This document shows positions 47,464-57,382 of a stretch of 64,000 bases of DNA, in pieces. Source of the DNA: Poecilobothrus nobilitatus (taxonomy: Eukaryota > Arthropoda > Insecta > Diptera > Dolichopodidae); the NCBI GenBank assembly GCA_947095535.1, contig OX352774.1, positions 113,525,996 to 113,589,995 of the forward strand, in the 5' to 3' direction. The translations under genes and the position numbers were made by a program. The notes below the pieces were generated by a model, which was not told where the DNA came from, did not search any database, and saw only the letters and a program-made list of their open reading frames with translations. Position 1 is the first letter of the stretch. The number at the start of each line of letters is the position of its first letter.

Positions 47464-47800
47464 TAGGTTGAATTCCACGCTCACCAGTGAACATATAAAA
47501 ATACTTGTGTTAAGTGTTATCGGTATGAACATCACTACGAATGTTACAAAAATATGTGCTTATCGGTGAACATAAAAACAAACTTGCGTTAAGTTCCAAT
47601 ATAACACCCGTAAACATTTTTAAAGGTAAAAAAAAAACAGTACTTTAAATTTTGCAAACATTCAGAAATGTTCATCGATGATACATGTGGGTCTTAACGA
47701 TGATACATGTGGGTCTTATTTTTATGTTCACTGGTGAGCACGAGATTTTGAAACACTTTAGTGATATTCACCGGTGATACACGTGGGGTTCGACGTGTTA
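47464..47800. repeat. Inverted-repeat cluster (MITE-like), about 340 bp
   Basis: GCTCACCAGTGAACATA near 47479 is exactly inverted as TATGTTCACTGGTGAGC near 47722. Outside it, GGTTGAATTCCACG at the left and CGTGGGGTTCGACG at the right form a second imperfect inverted pair. A further GGTGAACATAAAAAC..ACTTGCGTTAAGTTC segment repeats the left end directly, and CGATGATACATGTGGGTCTT is tandemly duplicated (47676 and 47698). Non-coding. Confidence 0.6.
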
Positions 47801-48659
47801 ATGAGAAATAAAAGCTTTGAAACTATGTAAAGCGTACAAAAACAAAAACGATTTTTAAGAGTTTTATGAAGGGTTAAAATTAAATATGTACAGTTTTCAC
47901 ACACTTGCCAATAACGTATGCTTATAAACGAAAGATTTGTAATTTGTAAAGGTAAGACAGGAAATTTGTAAATTATATAAGTAAAACACTTTTCCTAACT
48001 AAATAAGGTTTTACAATTCTTTTTTATAATTTGCCTTAATTTTCTTTTTCTTTTTCTAAAAAATTCTAAGAAAAACTTCAATTGATAATCCTAATTAATT
48101 TATAATACTTTTAACATTAACATTTACATAATGCGCTTCCTTGAAAATTTTTTTTTTATTTTTACATACTTAAGTACTTGTTTTACTGTGGGTTTTTTTG
48201 TGGTTTTTTTTATTGAACAAAATAATTTTTATATCTTTTTTTTCTGTTGAATTAATGAATTATTCATTGAAAAAGAAAAGAAAAAAGAAACATTAAATAC
48301 AGCTTTTATATTTATGTTAATTGAAAATATATTTTCGAATTTGACAAAAAAAAAAAAGAAAGGATATTTATTTTTCTTTTATTTTCGGAAATAAATTAAT
48401 TTTATATTGTAAGAATATTTTTTAAATTCATATAAAAAAAAACATTTCCTATTAAAAATTAATTTATAATTATATGTAATTTTATTAATTAATGTTCAAC
48501 AAAAAAAGAAAATTGTTTACAAAGAAAATATTGGAAATTTTTTTTGTTTTTCTTCCAGTCAATTTTTCATTTAATATTTAAATGAACATTAAAAATATTA
48601 TGTAAAATATCTTAAATTTCCTTCGGCTACTTTTCAATAATGTAAATATTTTATTTATG
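47801..48659. other. AT-rich stretch, nothing identified
   Basis: No gene or element supported. Homopolymer-rich from 48160. Confidence 0.45.
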
Positions 48660-48851
48660 GCGGCCTCGGTGGGCTAATGGGTAAAAGCGTATAAAAATAC
48701 GCTGCAAACACCGAGGGAGTATGGGTTCGAATCCAACACACGTCGTAAGAGTTATTTCCCCTTACGAAATTTACAACCACGCCTGAACAGGAAAGGCTGT
48801 GTAATTTCCTGTCCACATTTATGTGGCAGCGAAATGCATTAAAAAAAAAAT
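48660..48851 (+). mobile_element. tRNA-derived SINE, family 1, copy 3
   Basis: Near full-length: GCGGCCTCGG start, A box TGGGCTAATGGG (48670-48681), AAATACGCTGCAAACACCGA, B box GGGTTCGAATCC (48723-48734), then CGTCGTAAGAG, CCCCTTACGA, CCTGAACAGGAAAGGCTGTG, GTGGCAGCGAAATGCATT and an A tail. The 72-codon minus ORF over it is a shadow of the SINE. Confidence 0.88.
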
Positions 48852-50193
48852 AAAAAATTTTTTTTTTATTCATTCAAAATTATTTCTGTATTATATGAAT
48901 TTTTATATGTTGTTTTCTTTTTTTCTTTTTTTTGTCGTTTATAAAAAAGTCATTATGATTTTATAAAATTGAATTCTCATAAAACTTTGAAATAAATCAA
49001 TCGCTTATTGCAGTCATTTTATATTAAAAGAAAATTTTGTAAATGTATTTTAATGTGATTAATACAATTTAGTATTTTTATGCCAAACTTTAATTTTCTC
49101 CATTCATTATTATTACAAATATTTCCTTTAATTTAAAAATATTATTCAAAAAGGATTATTATTCCTTTTTTGATAATAAAATCTTTTATCTAAAAATAAT
49201 ATGAACAAACTTTGATTAAAAAAATTTATTTTGCAAAACTAAACTTTATTATAAAAATTTTTAATAAAAAATGGCTGGTGGCTGGATATTAATAGAATTT
49301 TTTAAAATGTGTTTTGTTTTATTTTATTTTTTTTATTAGAAATTTAGAATTCTAAATCGAGAATCATAAAATTGAAATTGAAAAAAAAAATCTGTTCACA
49401 TAATTTAGATAATATTTCGAATTTCCAGGTATGGAACAAAAACAATATTATAATTTTCTACATCTCATAATCGTATGAAATGAGATAACTACAACAATTT
49501 TGTCGTAAAATTCCCCAAGGTTTCTGCGAACATTAAAAAGTGGCAGAAAAAAAGAAAATCAAAAATACATAACTAGTAAAAATATTCTAAACGAATCACG
49601 ATCCAATTCTAACGAGCTAATTGAACCTTAAAATGAAATCATCCAAAAAGTATGCAATCGATGCAGATAAAATGAAAAAACAAAATAATAAAAATCAGCG
49701 CCTCGGCGACCGAATCGTGAAGCACATGGAGTTATTAAAAAAATATTACAGGTTTGAATGATACATAGTTTACAAGCATTTTTAATTGGAAGTAGCTTAG
49801 AATGGGCTTAGTAAAGCCTATACTTTTAGTAATATTGTGTAATGATATCAAATTTATTGTATTCAAATTTAATTGAATTGTTATATTTCCTTTACAATTT
49901 ACTAGAAATTTCATTAAAATTAGTTACTATTACATTAATAGGTAGATCATAGTATTTAACGTCACCATCTTTTCTCAATCAATAAATTTTAATTCAAAAC
50001 TTTTTGACTATTTAATCAGAAGTAATATTTTGCCGCGCAGTCATTTATTCAAAAAACAAAAACTTGATGAATTTATATTATTCTTTTTTTGTAGCAAAAT
50101 GTTTTCCCTCATGGTTAGTAAACAAATTCATATGAATTGCCCCATAAAATATGCAAAATAAAACAATATTTTATTATAAACAGTTTTCTTACC
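48852..50193. other. AT-rich stretch, nothing identified
   Basis: No ORF, RNA-like box or repeat supported. Confidence 0.45.
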
Positions 50194-50316
50194 GGGGGCT
50201 TCGGTAACCTAGTGGGTAGGCTAGTGGGTAGTGGCGTATTAACCGAAGGAGTGTGGGTTCGATCCCTGCACAGGTTGTAAGTGTTTTTTTCTTTACACAT
50301 CCCCCTTACGACCAAA
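50194..50316 (+). mobile_element. tRNA-derived SINE, family 1, shorter subfamily copy
   Basis: GGGGGCTTCGGTAACCTAGTG start, with the A-box region duplicated as CTAGTGGGTAGG/CTAGTGGGTAG (50209-50231), AACCGAAGGAGTGTG and B box GGGTTCGATCC (50255-50265), then CAGGTTGTAAGTG and CCCCCTTACGACC. It lacks the ATAAAATACGCTG insert seen in the longer copies and the 3' GGCTGTG part, so it may be a separate subfamily or 3'-truncated. Confidence 0.75.
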
Positions 50317-50362
50317 TATAATGTAAATATATAGTATATAATATAAACAAAATAAATAATGA

Positions 50363-50425
50363 AGAGGTCTTGGTGTATGTGTGGTTAAGTATGTGACCTA
50401 TTAATCGAGGGAGCGTAAATTTAAA
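50363..50425 (+). mobile_element. Decayed SINE family 1 head
   Basis: GAGGTCTTGGTGTATGTGTG..GTTAAGTATGTGACC followed by ATTAATCGAGGGAGCGTAAAT parallels the family 1 head, with the B box lost. Lies shortly after the 50194 copy. Confidence 0.45.
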
Positions 50426-51193
50426 TTATTATATTATAATATATACTTACTCTATATTTAGTAGAAAGGATTTGTTAAAAATTAACTTTTCAGTTATTTT
50501 TACTTCCAATTAAAAAAACTATCTGTTGCTATACTAAGTAAAGGATAAAAAACACAAATAATATTACAATTACCATGGCTATAACAGATTTATGATATGT
50601 AATATTAAAATAAATAATTAAATAAATCTAAACTCGTCCTTATGACAATTTAAGACTCAATTAAAAATTCAAAATCGGTTCAATAATTATTTTGTTATTT
50701 TTAATATTCTTCATTTTCTTCCATTAGACTTTTTGACTCTCCTTTAGACACTATTTATATTATAAAAAGGATAAAAATATGGGCTTGTCTTTATTTCCAA
50801 TATCATTTGATTTTTTAAAATTATTTAAAACATCAGATGGTATTGGAACAAAAATTCCCAAAGGACAAATAAAAAATAAAACTTAATTCAATTTTTAAAC
50901 AAATCAAATCAGTAAAAACTATTTTAGTATTAATACAATATTTAAACTTTATTTGAACTTTAACTTTTAAATTTTTATTCAAATTTTAAAAGTTAAAAAC
51001 TTTTGACATTTTCTTAACTTCTCAAATTTCTATAAAAACCGAAAAAGAAAATAGAATTTTAAAAATAATTGATTTTAGAATTTTTATATATTAAATTATA
51101 CTTAATTAATTTTTTTTTTGTTGGTTACCAGCATAAAATAGAAGAATTTTATTTTTTAAATAAATGGTATTCAATCTTTATTTAATAATTTTT
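50426..51193. other. AT-rich stretch, nothing identified
   Basis: No ORF or repeat supported between the SINE remnants and A5. Confidence 0.45.
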
Positions 51194-51586
51194 ATACCCG
51201 TATGAACTATGTTCAAGGGTATAATAAATTTGCCATTACGTTTGTGACACCTTAAAGGAGTCGAGCTAGATATAGTGTCAAAGGTATGGATCGGCTCAGA
51301 ATCGAATTCTGAGTCGATTAAGCCATGTACGTCCGTCCGTCCGTCCGTCCGTCCGTCCGCACGATAACTCAAAAAATAAAGGAGCTAGGGGGCTGAAATT
51401 TTTTTTACGTCACTTTTGCAAAATTGTTAGTTTTGCTATTTAAATCCAACATTTTCGGTCGGCGGGTTCGAGTAGCTGCCATACAACTTCTATCTTTATA
51501 TAGAAATAACTCAGTATCTATTCAAGCTAGGTTTCTGAAATTTTGCAAATGATGATCAAGTTTTATGGCAACAACTTCTGTAAAAT

Positions 51587-52104
51587 TTGGTTGTGCTGGT
51601 GCAGCGGATTCGGGTAGCTGCCATACAACTTCTCCGTTTAAATGAGAATAACTCAGTGTTTATTGAAGCTAGGAATCTGAAATTTAGTAAAGAGGTGTCG
51701 AGTTACATGCCAACAACTTTTGTAAAATTTGGTTGGTCTAGAGCAGCCGGTTCAGACTTCTTGCACCTCTTGGAACCTAATGAAGCTAGGCGTCTGAAAT
51801 TTTGCAAATGATGATCAAGTTTTATGGCAACAACTTTTGTAAAATTTGGTTGTGGTGGTGCAGCGGGTTCGGGTAGCTGCCATACAACTTATCCGGTTAA
51901 ATGAGAATAACTCAGTGTTTATTGAAGCTAGGAATCTGAAATTTAGTAAAGAAGTGTCGAGTTATATGCCAACAACTTTTGTAAAATTTGTTTGGTCTAG
52001 AGCAGCCGGTTCAGACTTCTTGCACCTCTTGGAACCTAATGAAGCTAGGCGTCTGAAATTTTGCAAATGATGATCAAGTTTTATGGCAACAACTTCTAAA
52101 AAAT
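51587..52104 (+). repeat. 259-bp tandem units within A5
   Basis: GGTTGTGCTGGTGCAGCGG-type starts recur at about 51587, 51846 and 52104. Each unit carries TTCGGGTAGCTGCCATACAA, GTGTCGAGTTA and GGAACCTAATGAAGCTAGGC. Confidence 0.85.
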
Positions 52105-52174
52105 TTGGTTGTGCTGGTGCAACGGGTTCGGGTAGCTGCCATATAAAATCTCTTTTTAAATGAAAAGAACTCAG

Positions 52175-53340
52175 TGTCCGTCCACACGATACCTCAAAAA
52201 ATAGAGGAGCTAGGAGGCTGAAAATTTTTTTACGTCACTTTTGTAAAATTGTTAGTTTTGCTATTTAACTCCAGCATTTTCTGTCCCCGGGTTCGGGTAG
52301 CTGCCATACAACTTCTTTCTTTAAATAGAAATAACCCAGTGTCTGTTCAATTTAGGTATCTGAAATTTTGCAAATGATGATCAAGTTTTATGGCAACAAC
52401 TTCTGCAAAATTTGGTTGTGGTGGTGCGACGGGTTCGGGTAGCTGCCATACAAAATCTATTTTTAAATGAAAAGAACTCAGTGTCCGTCCGCACGATAAC
52501 TCAAAAAATAAAGGAGCTAGGAGGCTGAAATTTTTTTTACGTCACTCTTGCAAAATTGTTAGTTTTGCTATTTAACTCCAGCATTTTCGGCCGCCGGGTT
52601 CGAGTAGCTGCCATACACCTTCTTTCTTTAAATAGAAATAACCCAGTGTCTGTTCAATCTAGGTATCTGAAATTTTGCAAATGATGATCAAGTTTTATGG
52701 CAACAACTTCTACAAAATTTGGTTGTGCTGGTACGACGGGTTCGGGTAGCTGCCATACAAAATCTCTTTTTAAATGAAAAGAACTCAGTGTCCGTCCGCA
52801 CGATAACTCAAAAAATAAAGGAGCTAGGAGGCTGAAATTTTTTTTACGTCACTCTTGCAAAATTGTTAGTTTTGCTATTTAACTCCAGCATTTTCGGCCG
52901 CCGGGTTCGAGTAGCTGCCATACAACTTCTTTCTTTAAATAGAAATAACCCAGTGTCTGTTCAATATAGGTATCTGAAATTTTGCGAATGATGATCAAGT
53001 TTTATGGCAACAACTTCTGCAAAATTTGGTTGTGGTGGTATGACGGGTTCGGGTAGCTGCCAGACAAAATCTCTTTTTAAATGAAAGAACTCAGTGTCCG
53101 TCCGCACGATAACTCAAAAAATAAAGGAGTTAGGAGGCTGCAATTTTTTTTACGTCACTTTTACAAAATTGTTAGTTTTGCTATTTAACTCCAGCATTTT
53201 CGGCCGCCGGGTTCGAGTAGCTGCCATACAACTTCTTTCTTTAAATGGAAATAACCCAGTGTCTATTCAATCTAGGTATCTGAAATTTTGCAAATGATGA
53301 TCGAGTTTTATGGCAACAACTTCTGTAAAATTTTGTTGTG
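52175..53340 (+). repeat. About 307-bp tandem units within A5, four copies
   Basis: GTCCGTCC(G/A)CACGATA anchors at 52175, 52483, 52790 and 53096. Each unit contains its own CCGTCC + GATAACTCAAAAAATA + GGAGCTAGGAGGCTG block, so the element's 5' microsatellite neighbourhood has been amplified along with the interior. Confidence 0.88.
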
Positions 53341-53715
53341 ATGATATGACAGGTTCGGATAGTTGCCATACAACTTCTCTTTTTAAATGAAAATAACTCA
53401 GTGTCTATTGAAGCTAGCTATCTGAAATTTAGTGAAAAAGTGTCGAGTTGCATGCCAAAAACTTTTGTAAAATTTGAATGGTCTAAAGCAGCCGGTTCAG
53501 GCTTTTTGCATTTCTTGGAACTTAATGAAGCTAGGCGCAATAGATTCGGGTAGCTATCATACAACTCCACAATTTACATAAATATATCTCTGTAGTTCGG
53601 TACTAAAACTCTGAATGTTTTTAAAAGATGATCAAGTTTTATAGAAACAGGATATATTACGTTCATACGGGTATCCCAGAGTTGACACAGTCTACTCTAC
53701 TGCACTCTTCCTCGT

Positions 53716-54729
53716 TTAATTTATACTTTTATTTATATTTTAAATTATTCATTTTAGACCAAAAAAAAGAAAAAAATTGAATTAACATTTTAACCCATAA
53801 TCAATTATATTATATTATGGTATACCCAAAAGAAAAAGAAAAAAAAAAGTCAGAATCAAAAGGGTTTTTCGATAAAAATCATAAAGCTACCGTATTATAG
53901 GCTTGATTATTTTATTTTCTTTTATGCAAAAAAAGGTCTAAAATTTTTTTTTTTATTTCAAAAACTTAATAAATTATAAGTCTGAGCTTACTGTGAATTC
54001 CAAAGAAAAAAATGCCAACCATTCTACAAAAAAAAAAAAAAAAAAACTGCTTTGTATAGATAATGAAATGATTGACATTATATTAAAAAAAAAAAAAAAT
54101 GAAATAGAAAAACATATAAAATATCCTTTTCAAAAAAGATCAGTCTCGTATTTCATTAATTTGTTTTTTTTTTCTCTCTCTCTTTTGCACAGTTTTTTAA
54201 TTTTTTTTCTTTTTTTTTATTGATAGATTGTCGTTTAGTTTTACTTTTATTTTTTGAAATTTTTAAAGAAAAAAGCAAAAAAGTAATATTTTGATGTCTA
54301 TAGCATAAACAAGTTAATTTTAAAATGATCTATATAGTTAAAATAAAATAATATATTTTATAGTGGTGGTTAACAACTTAAACCAATTAAATAAAATAAA
54401 AACTTTTATACCTACATAAAAATCTGCAGAATATTACCAAAATGAAGACCACAAAGTACAAATTTAGGAGATTACAAAAAAGTAATTAAAAATCAAACGT
54501 TTAAGAAATCATATTAAGTTATTAATTACCTAACACAAAATCAATATTTGTAAGGACATAATAATATTTAAAAGTTTGGATCATAGAAAATAATATTTAG
54601 AAGTTTGGATCAGAACACTTAGTGAAAGATACATGACACTACAAGTTAGAGGACATAGGCGTGGGAACAGATTTGTAGAAAGACAAATTATATTCTGACA
54701 CAAAATAATTATAAACAGTAAATTATTTT
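53716..54729. other. AT-rich stretch, nothing identified
   Basis: Long A and T runs. The K-rich to F-rich 76-codon ORF at 53993 is low-complexity translation. GTTTGGATCA is locally repeated near 54575 and 54603. Confidence 0.45.
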
Positions 54730-55085
54730 CTTTTTAAGTCACTTTCCAACTCTTCCAAAGACACTAAGAATACCCCCTTGGTATAGTGTCAGATTCTTAC
54801 TGGCTAAAAGTATCAACTCATTTATTTAATATAATGGGATCAAACCCCTAACTACCAACGAAATATATTTACCAAGTAGTATAGTGATAGGAGAGGATAG
54901 GATAAGGAGCTGAAAACATTGATTTGAGGAGTGAAACTGTAAGGGAATAATGAATTGAATGAATGAATGAATGGAATGGAATGGAACAATGAACAAAAAT
55001 TCTTTTATGATTACTATTTCGCTATCAGTGACGAATACACCAACCGTTACAATATTATAGATTAGTATATACATCTTCCTGTATG
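54730..55085 (-). repeat. Interspersed repeat family E, copy 2, with (GAAT)n insert
   Basis: The minus strand follows the block order of the 5890 copy (GTAACGG..TCACTG, TTCATTGTT, CTTACAGTTTCACTCC, TTATCCTATCC, GCCAGTAAGAATCTGACACT, GTGTCTTTGGAAGAG). A GAAT/GGAAT microsatellite (54957-54985) sits within it. The following 55086-55330 has partly similar TCTTCCTGTATG/GCTTCCTGTATG segments and may extend the family. Confidence 0.5.
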
Positions 55086-55366
55086 CGATAATAAAATATG
55101 AAAACTCTATTACTGGTACCAGGTGTTATCATTAGTATCAGTATTAATTATTATTACATATTATTACTATTCTATTAAAGGGTCAAGGTCATCAATAAAT
55201 TACAATATGCAGTAGTATATTATAATAGTAGCTTCCTGTATGAGGTAACAAAAGATAGGTAACAAAAACAGCTCTTATTATTATTATTAATATAAGATAT
55301 ACAATTATTATTAATACGATATACATTATTACTACATAAAACTACTATTTATTTTTTATAGAACCT

Positions 55367-55436
55367 GGGATTGGTTCAGATCCTTCGATTGAAAGTCTGC
55401 GACTTAACCACTACAACATGAGCTAGATATATTGGA
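55367..55436 (-). mobile_element. tRNA-like SINE head, candidate
   Basis: On the minus strand, CATGTTGTAGTGGTTAAGTC resembles an A box region, followed by GCAGACTTTCAATCGAAGGA (anticodon-arm-like) and GATCTGAACCAATCCCAGG (a damaged B box). It resembles tRNA-headed SINEs but differs from families 1 and 2, and no second copy was seen. Confidence 0.4.
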
Positions 55437-57329
55437 ATACAACTGATAAATATCTGAAGATACTTTGTGGTATAATCTGAAGTATACCAAGGCATATAAT
55501 ACAATCAAAAAAAAAAAAATAAAAATAAAAGGATAACTTAAGGCAGTTCAATATTTGATTCTATATTCTATATTGTACTGATTCTATATGATAGAATGGT
55601 TCTGCATGATAAAAATTAAAAACGGCAATTTATAATGATATGTTCAAGTTTTAGTTAAGATTTTGTTCTTATAACAAACATACATTATAGCATAATATTT
55701 AGCAGCAAAAAATATTCAAATAATACTTTTTCAACGAGCATTGGACATCAACTAAGTCATTTGTTATTCATATTAAGCCAAGCTTCAATTTCTTGAATAA
55801 TTATTTTCAATCAGCCGTTAATTACTCAGCTGTAGCTATTGAAGAAGATTATGAAGCGCAAACATTAATTTGTGCGCCATCTATTATATAACAAAATATT
55901 TTTATTAAGTAGAATTGTTAACCCTTGAAACAGTTTAATCATACATAAAATTTTAAATATGAAGCGTGGTTTCCCTATCAAACTTTGTGAATTAGGTTTA
56001 GCGTTTCAATAAAGACATAACAAGGAGAAAATGATTTTTAAATATAGTTTAATTTTTTAATTTAAATCTGTACCTACAATATTTTATTTCGGCCAATTTA
56101 TAATTTAAGCTCATTTTCCACCTACACCTTTTAATGGGGTATTTGTTAAGTATTTTCTATAAAATTGAATTACATTCAAAATCAGAGGCCTACCAAATAA
56201 TAAAATAACATTAAAATCGATAAAAATCTTATATGTATTTATATTATTGATAGACAATTTTATACCGTTGAACTGTCGTATCATTCATTCTTGTCAATAA
56301 TATCTAGTAATCCAATGGGGAAAAAAAGAAAACAAAAAAAAAATTAAAAACACATTTAAAAAATAACATTAAAAAAAGAAAATCTGAGTTATTCTCTTTT
56401 TATCAAAGTTACTTTAAAAATTGATGAAATTCCCTGTATAAATTATAACTTTCAGTTAAATTGCGCGAATATACATTGATTATATTAAATTATGGCTAAA
56501 TATAATTTTAATATATACAAAATCGAATGTTGGTAACTTGGTAGGTAGGAATTATGGTATATAATATAATATTATATATGTATGAACATTAAATAAAATT
56601 ATATAATCATTTAGATATTAAAAAAAAATAAAGATTTCCTTTTATATAAGGAGTAAAGAATGAAAATAAATCATTTCTTTGTGTATAATAGAAAGAAAAC
56701 ATTTTAAGATCATTTTTTTAGCTGAAAATTTAAAGAATAAATTTAAAACCTAAAATATTATAATATAATTTATATTAAATTAATAATATGGAATTAAAAA
56801 AATAAATTTTCATGATATGATAAAAATTATTTTCAGTATGTGCGAGGTAGAGGACCCAAAGGAACAAAAAAAAAAAGAAATGATAACAATCAATTTTTAT
56901 TTATACATAAGGAACACTTAATTAATACTAAATTCAGGTATTAGAATTAAGAATTTAATAATTTACCTCAAGAGTAATAAAAATATTAAAATAATCAAAA
57001 AATTTTTAAATTCAATTAATATATATCACAGATAAAACTTAATATCAAATTAAAAGAACAAATTAATTAACAGCTGTTTATTGAAGATTTTATTTATAAA
57101 TAAAATAATGTTAAAAAAAAAGTTTTTTTTTTAAAATTGAAATAAATCTAACCTCCTAAAAAAGACAAAAAATTAAATTGTTGGTAAATCTTGAGAAATT
57201 TCAAATTGTTATAAAATAATAAAACAACCTTGCAAAACATTGACCTTAAAGGTTGACTTATTAATTGTCTCCATTTTTTGAGAAATTTGTACATAACTTC
57301 TAAACGAAATTTAGCTTAAGAGTCGGTTA
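55437..57329. other. AT-rich desert, about 1.9 kb
   Basis: No ORF above 60 codons and no repeat structure recognised. Confidence 0.5.
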
Positions 57330-57382
57330 ATCACTGGAGAAGTGGGTGGGCTCAGTGTTAACTGAGGAAGTGATGAGTTGAA
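57330..57382 (+). other. Possible eroded SINE family 1 fragment
   Basis: AGAAGTGGGTGGGCTCAGTG..TTAACTGAGGAAGTGATGAG loosely follows the family 1 head (GTGGGTAG..ATTAACCGAAGGAGTG). Too decayed to be sure. Confidence 0.25.

Larger units (their letters stand above)
51194..53715 (+). mobile_element. Family A Helentron-like element, longest copy, internally expanded (A5)
   Basis: About 2.5 kb and the best preserved A copy. The 5' terminus ATACCCGTATGAAC folds into a hairpin ending GGGTAT (51194-51222). TTTGCCATTACGTTTGTGAC, GAGCTAGATATAGTGTCAAA, GAGTCGATTAAGCCATGTAC and five or six CCGT units (to 51360) follow. The 3' end has GTTCATACGGGTAT (about 53662-53675), CAGAGTTGACACAGTC with an AGAGT..ACTCT stem, and CTCTTCCTCGTTT. 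The interior has two tandem arrays: 259-bp units (51587, 51846, partly 52104) and about 307-bp units (52175, 52483, 52790, 53096). The two near-identical 74-codon ORFs reflect the repeat, not genes. Block order closely parallels Drosophila INE-1. Confidence 0.83.

Noticed and set aside
51587..52070. Two near-identical 74-codon ORFs suggesting a duplicated gene
   Set aside because: They are the 259-bp tandem units of element A5 read in one frame. Neighbouring copies of family A have stops in the same region.
51587..53340. CRISPR-like array
   Set aside because: The repeats are 259-307 bp tandem units without unique spacers, in a eukaryotic transposon.
8767..53715. Reading families A, C and D as ordinary TIR MITEs because ATACCC..GGGTAT ends are inverted
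   Set aside because: The inverted copy at the 3' side is subterminal, with about 40 conserved bases and a hairpin beyond it, and no target duplications were seen. A Helentron-type plan fits better, though this is not proved.
53993..54223. 76-codon K-rich to F-rich ORF
   Set aside because: Translation of A-run then T-run DNA, low complexity only.
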